Assembly (NCBI RefSeq): GCF_022965805.1
Contig: NC_133101.1
Span: 17,579,054 to 17,643,053 of the forward strand
Length of the DNA stretch: 64,000 nt
Source of the DNA: Primulina eburnea
Lineage: Eukaryota > Streptophyta > Magnoliopsida > Lamiales > Gesneriaceae
Reading direction: 5' to 3'
The notes under the pieces were generated by a model. It was given only the letters and a program-made list of their open reading frames with translations. It did not search any database and was not told where the DNA came from. The stretch's first letter is position 1, and every line of letters begins with the position of its first letter. The position numbers and the translations under genes are program-made. Positions 1 through 10,710 of this stretch are shown here, piece by piece.

Positions 1-166
1 GTTGAGGTAGTTTTTTTTATTAATATAGTCTTTGTTTTGTGACCTTGTTAAACTGGAATTTTTCCACGAGTAAATTTATGTATTGACTTAAGATATATCG
101 CATAATTTTATTCCTGTAAATGAGGAATGAATCAATCAAAGTGGGAAAGGAAACCGATATCGATTT
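1..166 (-). repeat. Distal piece of element A 3' LTR (inferred)
   Basis: AT-rich sequence with no ORF. It lies directly beyond TRIM T. With 517-1123 it forms one sequence once T is removed, because the bases flanking T are a matching ATTTT. I infer that it is the end part of the 3' LTR of chromovirus A, read on the minus strand. The true LTR end is not visible, so the assignment rests on layout rather than on a second LTR copy. Confidence 0.4.
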
Positions 167-167
167 T

Positions 168-515
168 GTAGGACCGAGCGCTTGCCGCTTTACCAAAAGC
201 TATAGCTAGTGGTAATGGTGCAACTCAAATCTTTTAAACCGCACATCAGCTCAAGCACCACGGTTCGATCGCTCTACCAAGCAGGGACAATTATTGCACC
301 CAACAATCTCCCTCCCAATAATTGCACTTCTTGCAGTCAATGGGAATCGAACCCGTGACCTTGGCTTTAATACCAATTGTAGGACCGAGCTTTTGCCGCT
401 TTACCAAAAGCTATAGCTAGTGGTAATGGTGCAACTCAAATCTTTTAAACCGCACAGCAGCTCAAGCACCAAGGTTTGATCGCTCTACCAAGCAGGGACA
501 ATTATTGCACCCAAC
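168..515 (-). mobile_element. TRIM retrotransposon (T), complete, non-coding
   Basis: Two near-identical direct repeats of 139 bp (167-305 and 378-516) enclose an internal domain of only 72 bp. On the minus strand the repeats run TGTTGGG...CCTACA, so they have TG/CA LTR ends. Next to the 5' LTR is a decayed initiator-tRNA-Met primer site (minus-strand reading of 363-375, TGGTATTAAAGCC). A pyrimidine-rich stretch at 306-318 reads as a polypurine tract on the minus strand. There is no ORF, and the total length of about 350 bp is typical of TRIMs. ATTTT flanks both ends (163-167 and 516-520); one base of it is shared with each LTR end, so the boundary is ambiguous by one nucleotide. The internal domain also holds GGTTCGATTCC on the minus strand, an exact pol III B-box consensus match. 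Confidence 0.85.
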
Positions 516-516
516 A

Positions 517-1123
517 TTTTATACACCAAAAACTCAAGCAATACAATTCATACACACTTATAAACATATTCTCATATACAAACATACTTTGTATCATCAT
601 ACATAACATGGAACTTGTTTCAAACCCTGACATAAAATTTACTACAATACATATGCAAAAGCTATACAATAATAAGTCCCGGTTCTTGTCGAGGTGAGGC
701 ACGTCACAAGAATCTATTGGCGAACCGGCATCCTACGTCTCTTCACTACATGATCTTGTATTACATGAGCTACGTGAGTTTATAAAACTCAATAATTTTG
801 CACTTTTACGTATCAATATGCGTCGAAAGAACATACATATCAAATCGTGACAACAATGAATCTTTAAACCATGTCATATCATAGCATATATTCATGTTCA
901 TTTTTGTACTTGAGCCTCATTAGTTGACCTGTATTACCGTGCTTACTTTATTATATAGCTACTACTATGCTGGACGTCAGGGAGCGACCTTTGGCAACCC
1001 CACGCCCCATGAACATATATTGGCCAATAGGTTTGGTGGACTTAAAACCACCCATGATGTCAACAAGCTCTATATCATGTAAAATCAGTCATTTTCCTTT
1101 CATATCCATGTTCATGTTCATGA
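517..1123 (-). repeat. Middle piece of element A 3' LTR (inferred)
   Basis: Non-coding, AT-rich. On the minus strand it follows the LTR sequence at 5328-5922 once X is removed. Its motifs (a shared-style block ending in 'gacgtccagcatag' on the minus strand) are the kind seen in large chromovirus LTRs. I read it as the central and distal part of A's 3' LTR, split by X on one side and T on the other. Without the 5' LTR of A, which should lie beyond the window, this stays an inference. Confidence 0.45.
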
Positions 1124-3973
1124 TGAAACGTCCCGTGTTCTTGTGTTTAAAATGTACTAGGAAATTTTTTTTTTTCCGAACCGCCCATGAAAATATTTTA
1201 ATAAAATATTTTGCCCATGATCTAGAACATTTGCTAGCTAGCATTTTAAAATCAAGTGAATAGACGTGAAGGATAAAATCATCGCATGAGTTACCAAACC
1301 TAAAAGGCAATGATCGTGAAACATACCCCCTCTCCAAAACCACTCTAATGCATAAATAAATGATTTTAGAAATCTTTTAACGTAAATTCATAATCCATAA
1401 TCATGAGTGCGGAAAATAGTAGAAGCGCTGGTCCTCGGGTTGTGTGCACCTTCAGTCCAGTCATCTCATATGTCAAGGCCTCCCTCAACCTCACCTGCAT
1501 CTAACACACCTAGTGAGTCTAAAGACTCAACACACCAAATCTTTGTAACGAGTAACAGGTATAAAATCACATGGAGCAGTGAAATTATTTGTACTTAAAT
1601 AACATTTTCGTGATATGCATGACATGACCTGAACCCTTACCTTTTCCTTGATCATAACGTGACATGATAACATGATATAATAACATGACGTGATAACATG
1701 ACATGATTCCTTTAATGATCGTAATATTATATTTTCTTGATTGAATTCAGATCGTTAATTATGACTTTCCTGACGTGACATGACATGACATGACATAACG
1801 ATGGTACCATCTACATGAAACCACAGTACTGGGCGGCGGGGACATCAGCGACACAAAATCGTCCACTGAGCCTTGGCCTAATCTTGATCATAATCTCAAT
1901 TCCTGAATTCCTCATAGTCACAATTACTTCACTTTCATCAATATTTTCAAGTTTTCATCACCTTATAAAATTATGCATGAATATATTTTCTTTTGAAACC
2001 AAGCATGCACCATGTATTTTAAATGTCAATTTTAATTATAAAATTTCATGGACATTTAAAATAAATCATAAATAAATCATAAGCATTTAAAAATGCACAT
2101 AATATCATAAAAACTGCATTTAGGGCACTGCCATGACCGTTACTAATTTTTGGTGTAAAAAGACCGTTTTACCCCTGGACTCGACTTTTTACAAAATCGA
2201 CTATTTTCTTGATTTCATGACTCTAACATGTCCCAAATAAATATTTAAGCTTATAAGAATTTTCTCGTAGTTTTATTTGGCTTAAAACTTAGACTTTTCA
2301 ATTTATCTTTTATTAGGTATTTTAACGGTGTTTTAATCCCGAAAAAATACCAAATTTTAATATAAAATTCCTAAATTCAAAATTTAGTCTTTTTATATTA
2401 TTTTAGCTTTTATGGACCACGACCCGACCCTCGTGAGCCGTTTTCCAATTTTTTCTTTAGTTTAAAACTCATTTTGACACTCGAAATTCAACCCCGAGCC
2501 ACCTCCTAATTTTATCGAGTTACCCCCGAACCGTATCAAACCAAAACTTGCCCAACATGTCAAAGTACCCTACTGGACTCTAAATTTGTCAATTTACCAG
2601 CCCAAACAACACAAACGAACCACCCCAAGTTCCCCCCATGTTCTGCCGAGAGCTGTGCTGTGGGTGCACCCTCGTTTCTGCCCACTGGTCTCGAGCCGAC
2701 TACCCTGGCCACGAACCCACGTGCCTAACCCTTACCTAGGACCCTGAGGACTTGCCTTGACACCGCCCAGCAAGCCTGGAACGAGCCCCTGCCCTAGTCC
2801 GAACGTGCGAAGCCTGCACCTCATGGTGCAGCTCCTCGGGTGGAGTCCTTGCTTGCAAGGACTTCTCCCTGCCCCATCCAGATCGAGTCCTAGCATGGCT
2901 AGGACTCTCCCTAGACCATGAACAACCCCTGGCTGAGCCCTGGCCCCAGCCCCGGCCAAGCCTCTACCTCTAACATAGAACCCGAAACCCAAACCCCCCT
3001 TGAAGCCGATGGTTCCATTGGTTTTCTGTTTTCTGCTGGTTGTGGTGTGTTCGTGTGGCTGTGTCTTGCCAGAAAAAACGTTATCTAGACAACATGTAAC
3101 ATCATGGCAGTCCCCTAAAACAAGCAAAACATGAATCGACACATGAACACGTTAGATTGCAACACGAATACGTAAAAACCGTACTAAAATTTCATAATCT
3201 TTACACATGCAATCAAACAATCGGTATATGATGTATTGGATGAGAAAAAGGAAGATATTGGCGTGCCTTTGCGTAATAAACGCACGATATACCGACGACG
3301 ACGAAGAACGGGAAGAACCGAGGCTAGAACCGCTAAAAACCTTGAAGAACAAAGTGATTTCCTCACGGCCGAGAGGTGAAGCTGGCCGAGGAAAGAGCTG
3401 CGCTTCTTTTTTTTTTTTTTTATTCTGTGCGGCGTGTCTGATGTGTGAGGCGTGAGAGTGAGTGTTAGGTTTAGGTTAATCTCACTTTAATATGCTAACT
3501 AAATGATAAAAAGGCTTAAGGCTAGATAAATTTAATTAAGCCCACTAGTGCAAGCTAGACTTAAATAAAAGTTAAAAAGTTTTCATAAAAAAAATTAATT
3601 AGTGAATTAAATAGCCGGACTGCTCAAAAGGTCGCATTTTAATTGAAAATCCAACACCGATAAAAATTAGTCTCGGCGTATAAAATCACCTCAAAATTTC
3701 TTGTTTTCAAAAACACGAGAAGCCATCTCCCTCAAATCAAATAATTAAAATTAATTGTTTAATTAAAACATTTTTTTTCCATATTAATCAGCCCCCGGTC
3801 TCCGTTCCTCGATCGTCGCATGAATAATCTTTAAAAATGCAATTTCATGCAGAATGTCCATAAAATCATAATAAGCATGTATGACACATAATTCGATAGC
3901 AATTAAAATACAAGAAAATTTAATAATTGCATGCATATGGTTCGCGTGGACTTTAAATTTTCGAGGCGTTACA
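1124..3973 (-). repeat. 3' LTR of X
   Basis: Ends are TGTAACGCC at 3973 and GTTTCA at 1124 (minus strand). It contains the palindrome TGAGTCTAAAGACTCA at 1514-1529, a degenerate CATGA-type microsatellite at about 1640-1800, and a GC-rich U3 block at about 2400-3060. That block has two hairpins: near 2838-2864 (GAGTCCTTG paired with CAAGGACT) and near 2885-2910 (GAGTCCTAGC paired with GCTAGGACTC). The 136-codon ORF over this GC-rich block has no recognisable domain and is only LTR sequence. The end nearest 3973 matches D and LTR4 of C in layout. Confidence 0.8.
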
Positions 3974-5214
3974 ATCTTCCCCCCTTAAATTGAATTTCGT
4001 CCTCGAAATTCGCTTATCCTTAATAACCCAAAGTTTAGATTTAGTACTAGTATCCCAAAAATCCACGCTTCCGCTGCGCTACTCTGATAAAACTTAAGTT
4101 CTAGAATGCCCTTATATCTCTTTGATCCCAATTAAAATTTTCTTCTAAATCCTTATTTTTAAATCGTAACTTAAAAAGACCCATAATGACTTAGTTCTGC
4201 TATTAATATAACCTCGAATTTTAATTTTTCTTAAAATCCTCAATATTAAAATATGGATGACCATATTTATCGTATACTATTTTCTTATTTTATACCCAAA
4301 ATGTTCATCAATTTGTCACATTTAAATCTTAAAATCTCAAACGCCTCCGCTAACGCCTATATTTTCAAGCTTAATATTGATTCATTCTTAAAAATCCTTG
4401 ATTCAAATTCCTTATAATACTAAAACCATGATATCCCAATATTCTTAAAAGTCTAAATCATCAAAATTCTTATCATTTAAACCATATAATTATCGCTTAT
4501 TGCTAAACTAGTTCCCAAATTCCTTAAAAATTACAAAATCAATTCTTAATTTCCTCAAAAAATTTCTTAATTGGTCCTTAATAAAAAAAAAATTCTACAG
4601 TTAACCCATAAATTCTCGATATACTTAATTTTCTTCTACAGTTTCCCATTACATAATTTCGATAATTTTAAACTTAATTTCTCAAAATCAATTCCCATAA
4701 CCAATTTTACTTTTCATCAACTTAAAATCTCAATTTATCTATTTTCTTATTCCCAAAGTCGTTGTAATTCTCGAATAATTATTTCTTATGTCAAATTCTC
4801 AAAAATTAACTCGACTAGTAACCATGAAGCATAAATAGTTTTCTTAGAAAATCTAAGTGTCCCAAAGCATTCATACAATTCAAGATTAACTTATAGCCCA
4901 AAAAGTAGAACGTCAATACTAAAATCCAAAAATCAACATATTCCAATTCCACCACGAAGTCAACATGCGTTGAATTAAAAATAATTTCTTATTTCATATC
5001 GTAACACGCATAAAAACTTCCAAAGCTTATAAAACATAAATACTCAAAAAGCTGGCAACATATAGCATAAACATAATATCCATAACGTTATGCAGGTATC
5101 ATCATACTGAATCATATAAAGCATGCAAAACTTACAACCTGAGGCTTGACGACTGATCTTCCCGGCGCTGATGGTGGCACAACCCTTTACAGGAACCACC
5201 GCTCTGATACCAAC
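3974..5214 (-). other. Internal region of X: PBS, non-coding filler, PPT
   Basis: Read on the minus strand, the initiator-tRNA-Met primer site TGGTATCAGAGC is at 5212-5201, two bases inside the 5' LTR. The polypurine tract TTTAAGGGGGGAAGAT is at 3989-3974, directly before the 3' LTR. Between them is AT-rich sequence with no meaningful ORF. Just before the polypurine tract is a conserved block (about 3990-4090) containing AGTAGCGCAGCGGAAGCG and then a stretch about aatttcgaggacgaaatt. The same block occurs in the C and E internal regions, and its last part also precedes the A polypurine tract. Confidence 0.8.
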
Positions 5215-5327
5215 TGAAACGTCCCGTGTTCTTGTGTTTAAAATGTACTAGGAAAATTTTTTTTTTCCGAACCGCCCATGAAAATATTTTAATAAAATAT
5301 TTTGCCCATGATCTAGAACATTCGCTA
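5215..5327 (-). repeat. Truncated 5' LTR stub of X
   Basis: 113 bp nearly identical to 1124-1236, including the start TGAAACGTCCCG, the poly-T run and the 'ctagaacatt' segment. Homology then stops. About 2.7 kb of the 5' LTR is missing, which leaves X unable to make a normal full-length transcript. Confidence 0.8.
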
Positions 5328-5922
5328 TGAACGAGTTCTGGCGCATATGCGCGCAACATTCAGCCAAAAAACTCATTTTTAACTTCCGAATGAGCAAAAG
5401 TGGTCAACATGAAAGTTGTAGCCCTATGTGTTTTCTTGCATCTCCAATTGGCCTCATGTCATTTGAAGGTCTGAGTAAAACGTTATGCTCATTCTCCCAA
5501 CATGTGTTAGTGCAGGAACAACGATACACACGACATACTTCGGGCCACTTTTGGCTCGTCTTTCCTAATGATTTGAACAAAACTCAAAACATGAAAGTTG
5601 TAGCATTATATCATAGCTTTCTAATGGTTATGGCCTCACATAATTTGGATAAATCATAATGCAAAAACACAATAGTACTGCCGTATTTTCTTCTCGTTTC
5701 CTGCATTGCTATAAAAATTTCATTACACTACTTCTATCTACTCATCTTACTATCATTATTTAGACACATAATGATTCTCAATACACCATGGACAATATAA
5801 AAATCATGTTCAATCTCAATATTGATACTTCAATCATCACGTGAAATCTAATGAGTTAAAGAACTACATAATAAAAGAAATAAACGTATTATTATCATTT
5901 TTACGAGTAACCGGGCATTACA
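5328..5922 (-). repeat. Proximal piece of chromovirus A 3' LTR
   Basis: On the minus strand this begins TGTAATGCCCGG at 5922, directly after a polypurine tract (5938-5923) that follows the end of A's pol. That fixes it as the start of A's 3' LTR. It is non-coding. It ends where X begins; the continuation is inferred to be 1123 downward. Confidence 0.75.
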
Positions 5923-5935
5923 ATTCTCCCCTCCT

Positions 5936-6513
5936 TCAAAGAATTTCGTCCTCGAAATTTGACGTACCATATAGTTCAGGATATCTCTGTTGAATCTCGT
6001 CTTCTCGTTCCCAAGTTGCTTTTTCAATTGCATGATTGCGCCATAATAGTTTCACTAACGGTATTTCCTGCCTCGTAACACTTTTGATTTCCTATCGAAG
6101 ATTTGGACCGGCCGTTCTTCATACGAGAGATTCGATGCAAGTTCCAACGGTTCGTAATGAAGAACGTGCGAAGGATTGGCCAAATATTTCTGTAGCAAGG
6201 AAACATGAAAAACGTTATGAACATTTGATAAGTTTGGTGGTAAAGCAACTCGGTAGGCCATGTCTCCTATTCTTTCCAAGATTTCAAATGGACCGATATA
6301 TCTTGGACTCAATTTTCCCTTCTTACCAAAACGCAAAATGCCCTTCAATGGTGATATCTTTACAAATACATGGTCACCAACTTGAAATTCCAATCGACGA
6401 CGTCGCACATCAGCATAGCTTTTCTGTCGGCTCTGGGCAGTATACATTATTTCTCTGATCTTGGTTACTAATTCGGCTGTCTTTTGTACCAATTCAGTGC
6501 CTAATAATTTTAT
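5936..6513 (-). pseudogene. Gypsy A integrase C-terminus and chromodomain
   Basis: The ORF at 6492-6055 carries the integrase C-terminal GPFEILERIG-type region and the VALPPNLSNVHNVFHVSLL motif typical of Ty3/gypsy. It then runs into a chromodomain with an ERPVQIFDRK start. The frame shifts near 6060: the C-terminal part (LVKLLWRN...ATWERE...YPELY) is in another frame and ends at a stop at 5936-5938 that overlaps the polypurine tract. Chromodomains in this position bind heterochromatic histone marks and steer integration. The 5' side joins the integrase core through a single in-frame TAA at 6514-6516. Confidence 0.85.
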
Positions 6514-7098
6514 TTATCCTACTTCATCCCAATGTACCAGAGAGCGACATTTTCTACCATATAATGCAGTATATGGTGCCATTCCAATACTTGACTGATA
6601 GCTATTGTTATATATAAACCCAGCCAACGGTAGTTTACTGTCCCAACTGCCTGGAAAATCAATAGTACAGGCCCTCAACATATCTTCCAATATCCGATTC
6701 ACTCGTTCTGATTGTCCATAAATTTGAGGATGGAACACAATACTAAATGACAATCGAGTTCCCATAGCATGATGTAAACTCTTCCAAAATGCAGACGTAA
6801 ATTTGGGATCTCTATCAGATATAATGGACACTAGGATGCCATGAAGTCTCACTATCTCTTTGATGTATTCTTCAACATATTGATTCATCGTGTATGTGGT
6901 CTTCATCGGAAGAAAGTGAGCTGATTTCGTAATTCGATCCATAATAACCCATATAGCATTGAACCCTCTTTGTGTTCTTGGAAAACCAAGAATGAAATCC
7001 ATCGTGATGTGTTCCCATTTCCACTCAGGAATGGGTAGTGGTTTCAGGAGTCCTGCTGGTCTTTGATGTTCAGTCTTGACCTGTTGACAAGTTAGACA
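6514..7098 (-). pseudogene. Gypsy A integrase catalytic core
   Basis: The 162-codon ORF (7002-6514) plus its upstream frame to 7098 covers the rve core. The D,D,E triad can be seen as the D in VIMDRITKSAHF, the D in IISDRDPKF, and the E in SERVNRILEDML. The segment HPQIYGQSERVN departs from the usual HPQTDGQSE pattern, so some residues have drifted. The upstream half of the integrase (zinc finger, CLTCQQVK) is separated by solo LTR J. The core ends with an in-frame TAA before the C-terminal domain. Confidence 0.88.
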
Positions 7099-7240
7099 TT
7101 GTGTGTAAGGCCTGAGATTTGACTACTGTAATCTGAGATTGATTAACTGAAAGAATTGAGATTTCAAGAGCTAAAGTAGGATGTGAATGGAGAAGCCGGG
7201 CGTCGATGCATCATAAGACAAATATTCGAACAGAATGTCT

Positions 7241-7421
7241 GGCGCTCGAGCGGTAGAAAATGACCGCCAGAGAGCCAGTGCACCACAAGTTGATAAATTT
7301 TACAGAACGTGTGGCGCCCGAGCGGTAGAAAATGACCGCTCGAGCGCCAGTGTAGAATAAATATAGTGCTCGGACAGAACATTCAGCGCCCGAGCGGCAA
7401 CTTTTAACTGCCCGAGCGCCG
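7241..7421. repeat. Three-unit 72-bp GC-hairpin array in LTR J
   Basis: The units start at 7241, 7313 and 7385, exactly 72 bp apart. The centre unit is the clearest stem-loop: GGCGCCCGAGCGGT at 7313, an 8-nt AGAAAATG loop, then ACCGCTCGAGCGCC (one mismatch). The others are degenerate versions of it. It is strongly GC-rich in an AT-rich LTR and lies just upstream of the TATA box. Confidence 0.85.
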
Positions 7422-7469
7422 CTTGAAAAATGTGAAAAATCAGCCACGTATCATGGTCATGCAACTTGC

Positions 7470-7478
7470 TATATAAAT
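7470..7478 (+). promoter_or_regulatory. TATA box of LTR J
   Basis: TATATAAAT, about 50 bp downstream of the hairpin array and followed by a leader-like stretch. It is the best candidate for the U3/R boundary of J and supports plus orientation. Confidence 0.55.
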
Positions 7479-9090
7479 GTATATCTCCTTCATTCCTTCA
7501 GAATTGTAACAAAAGAACCGAGAAAAGCTTTGTGAAAATCCTTACGCCTTTTCATATTCTAGATTTGTGATTGTGCAAGATCCGCTGTCTGAATTTCAAT
7601 CCGACTTCAATACTGTGTTCCTATCGACAAAGGCTTCACACAGACGTAAGTTTCACTAAGTTTTGTTATGATTTGAAAATATGATATTGAATGAATCAGA
7701 TATGATTGATATATGGTGTTCTTGATTTGTTAGACATCGTATAACCGAAACCGGATTGAAGAACAGATACCGTATAGAATGTTATGGTTTTCAAATTTGA
7801 TATAATTGAGATTGTACAAATTTGACATTATGATCTGTTATTGTTGAGATTATGAGTTGTATTGAGATCGATTATGAGTTGTGGTATGATATATGTGATA
7901 TTGAGATTGATGGGGTTATTAAGATTGTGCAGTTGTTCCCTTGAAACAGAATTAGATTGAATCCTGATTATATCCACTATTGATTTGAATGGTATATTGA
8001 TACAGTATATGCAATATTGTCATTGCCAGATTGATATTGACAGGCTTTGAATTGGAGACGTCGACAGAGTCAGATTGACAGAAAAAAAGTTATAAATCAA
8101 TGTTAACCGGGAGATGCGACTCGAGTTAGATTTAGCTTGGGTTTCCCTAAACCACATATTTGTATGTTATTATTTTCATACCTTTGTATTATTTGAATGA
8201 TTATGCTTATTCTATTGATTTATAGAAAAGCAGAGGATAGCGGATAGCTATTAAGTGAAAGTCATTGACAGAGGGGCGAGATTGTGACAGAGTGGTCACT
8301 GGCCCATTTCACATTGTCAGAGTAGTCATTGGCAGAATTGCCAAGGCGGATATGCCTAGCCATTGGCGGAAATGCCAAGTTTTTGGCAGATGTGCCAAGA
8401 CACTGGACGTTTGGTATATCGACGTGCTTAAGAGACGGAGCAGTCTTTATTGCTGATTATTCGGTATAGAGTAGACCAAAGTCCAGGAATAGGGACGTAC
8501 CGCCACCGCGAACGGGAAAGTTAGGTGGGAGACTTGTTACGTTCTTATTCAGACCGGGATCCCCAGATTAGAAATGAGTCGAGTTTAAGAGGTCGAGTCA
8601 AGAGTTGAATTAACAGATTTGTATTTCTTTACGTTTCGTAGATTACGATTCATGTTTTTATTTATAGTTTGCTATATGTTTCATGCTTTGATATCAGTTT
8701 ATATGCTTGCATGTATAAATTGTTTATACTGGGATTATATTCTCACCAGATTTATCCGACTGTTGTCGTGTTTGTATGTGTACATGACAACAGGTGGGAC
8801 AGGACCAGGGTCAAGAAGAGGATGAGAGAGGACAAGTTAGCGTGGAGATCCGGATCAGAAGTAGATAGGCGTCAGCTCTTGATATATAGTAGTTGAACCC
8901 TATTTGATGTTAATGTAATGAGTACAAGACATGTACTTTACTTTTGATATGTATATCAGAGTGATTCAATTACGTTCCGCACTTGTATTTAAAAAAAAAT
9001 AAAAAAATTTAGACCATGTTTATCTTAATTGATTAAATTATTTCCAATAACGATTAAGAAATGAATTAGCGTCCGGTTCCCCACATTGTG

Positions 9091-9586
9091 CAACAAATTG
9101 AGCAATGTCTTTATTCATACCTGGCCACCAAAATAATGGTTTCAAATCTTTGTACATTTTCGTGCCTCCTGGATGGATCGAGTAGGGTGTAGTTTGTGCA
9201 TCAATAAGAAAGTCAGTTCTGATTGTTGCTTGTTTCGGCACACACAATCTACCTCGATAAGTCCATATTCCTTCCCCATTCAATTCAAATTTCAAATTGT
9301 CTTTTTCTTCATCTCGTTGCCTCAGTTGTAGTAATTCATTGTCTACACTTTGTTCGACCTTGATTCTATCTACAAGTGTTGGTGGAACCATGAGAGATGA
9401 TAACTGTATTGCAGCTCCCTTTGGAATAACATCAATCTTCAAGTTTTGTAAATCCCATAAAATTTGTTCTTGTACTTGCATTGCGACAATAGAACTGGAT
9501 TTTCGACTTAACGCGTTTGCAACAACATTGGCTTTACCTGGATGATAATTAATAACACAATCATAATTTTCACTAATTCCAACCAA
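9091..9586 (-). pseudogene. Gypsy A RNase H-integrase linker and integrase zinc finger
   Basis: The ORF reads HPGKANVVANALSRKS near its start, the tail of the RNase H connection. Near the end are a YSIHPGGTKMYKDLK segment and a WWPGMNKDIAQFVAQC segment, which match the H-H-C-C integrase zinc finger. The second cysteine pair member (LTC) lies across the J insertion at 7098. In the uninterrupted reading the ORF would have continued there; the present last residues come from LTR J. Confidence 0.85.
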
Positions 9587-9594
9587 CGTCGTTG

Positions 9595-9990
9595 TTGCAT
9601 ATTCAGTTCTTTTTACGTGAATAAATATTTCAAACTCTTGTGGTCCGTGTTAATTTGACACCGTTCACCATACAGATAATGGCGCCATATTTTCAATGTA
9701 AATACCACTGCTGCCAGTTCTAAATCATGCTTGGGATAATTCTTTTCATATTCTTTCAATTGTCTTAAGGCATAAGCAATCACCTTCCCGTGCTGCATTA
9801 AAACTGCTCCTAAACCTTGTTTCGAAGCATCACTGTATACCACAAAATCGCCTAGTCCTTCTGGTATAGCAAGGACCGGTGCTTATGTAAATTTTGCCTT
9901 TAACTCTTGGAAACTGTGATCACATGCTTCGTTCTATACAAATTTCACATTCTTTCGTGTTAACACAGTCAAAGGCAATGTTATCTTGGA
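9595..9990 (-). pseudogene. Gypsy A RNase H domain
   Basis: The ORF 9843-9613 starts [19 protein letters not shown], which contains the first RNase H aspartate, and continues with [18 protein letters not shown] (the glutamate region) and [13 protein letters not shown]. This is the usual Ty3/gypsy RNase H. In-frame stops lie on both sides (after YLFT, and in the linker to the RT between about 9860 and 9990). Confidence 0.85.
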
Positions 9991-9993
9991 AAA

Positions 9994-10665
9994 TCATGCT
10001 ATAAACCGACGGTAATAACCAGCTAACCCAAGAAAACTACGTACCTCGGTAACAGTGGTAGGTCGTAGCCAGTTATTAACAGCTTCAATCTTACTTGGAT
10101 CCACTGATATGCCTTTTTTTGTAATGATATGACCCAAGAATGATACTTGTTCAAGCCAAAATTCACATTTCTTCCATTTTGCATATAAATGTTTAGTTTT
10201 CAAAGTTTGCAAAACTAATTTCAGATGTTCTCGATGCTCTTCTGTATTTCGTGAGTAGGTGAGAATATCATCTATAAAAACAATCACGAACTTGTCTAAA
10301 AATGGCTTGAAAATTATGTTCATTAAATCCATAAAAGATGCTGGTGCATTTGTTAGTCCAAATGGCATTACAAGAAATTCATAATGCCCGTACCTGGTTC
10401 GGAAGGCAGTCTTTAAGATATCATCTGACTTTACTTTTAGTTGATGATAGCCTGATCATAAATCAATCTTCGAAAAGATGACAGCTCCTTGCAATTGATC
10501 AAACAAATCATCAATTCTGGGGAGTGGGTATTTGTTTTTAATTGTCACTTTGTTCAACTCCCGATAATCAATACATAGACGAAGGGTACCGTCTTTCTTC
10601 TTCACAAATAAAATAGGTGCACCCCACGGTGAAAAGCTCGATCTAATAAACCTTTTATCAAGCAA
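9994..10665 (-). pseudogene. Gypsy A reverse transcriptase
   Basis: The first ORF (10665-10456) has the [15 protein letters not shown] and [13 protein letters not shown] motifs. The second (10368-9994) has [12 protein letters not shown], the FIDDIL catalytic box with both aspartates, and [14 protein letters not shown]. The frame is broken by TGA at the SKIDL/SGYHQ junction, which looks like CGA decayed to TGA. A further stop follows RRFIA. The catalytic residues are intact but the reading frame is not. Confidence 0.9.
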
Positions 10666-10710
10666 CTCCTGTAACTATTCTTTCGATTCTTTCATTTCTG
10701 TAGGAGCTAA

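Larger units (their letters stand above)
1124..5327 (-). mobile_element. Non-autonomous large-LTR element X, 5' LTR truncated
   Basis: On the minus strand the order is: a stub of the 5' LTR (5327 to 5215), a primer site, a 1.24-kb non-coding internal region, a polypurine tract, and a complete 3' LTR (3973 to 1124). The 3' LTR is about 2.85 kb, more than twice the internal region, and begins TGTAACGCC and ends GACGTTTCA. X belongs to the same superfamily as C and D. The right end is not a proper LTR end: homology to the 3' LTR stops at 5327, after which A LTR sequence follows. The rest of the 5' LTR was therefore deleted. The flanks read CATGA (1119-1123) and TATGA (5326-5330), an imperfect possible duplication. 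Confidence 0.8.
7104..9085 (+). mobile_element. Solo LTR J (1,982 bp) inside gypsy A integrase
   Basis: The LTR begins TGTAAGGCC (7104) and ends GGTTCCCCACA (9085). It is flanked on both sides by TTGTG (7099-7103 and 9086-9090). Removing it and one TTGTG rejoins the integrase zinc-finger codons exactly (FVAQC next to LTCQQVK). There is no primer site or internal region, so it is a solo LTR left by recombination between two LTRs. Orientation is taken from a TATA box at 7470-7478 followed by typical leader sequence. Inside are a three-unit hairpin array (7241-7421) and a short run of degenerate 'ggcagatgtgccaag' repeats at about 8325-8405. The small ORFs within it have no recognisable domain. 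Confidence 0.92.

Noticed and set aside
306..378. tRNA gene on the minus strand
   Set aside because: Only a T-arm/B-box-like stretch is present; no acceptor, D-arm or anticodon arm can be folded. It is the TRIM internal domain.
2732..3142. 136-codon ORF on the minus strand
   Set aside because: Lies in the GC-rich U3 of X's LTR, no domain, and the homologous D/D' regions have different frames.
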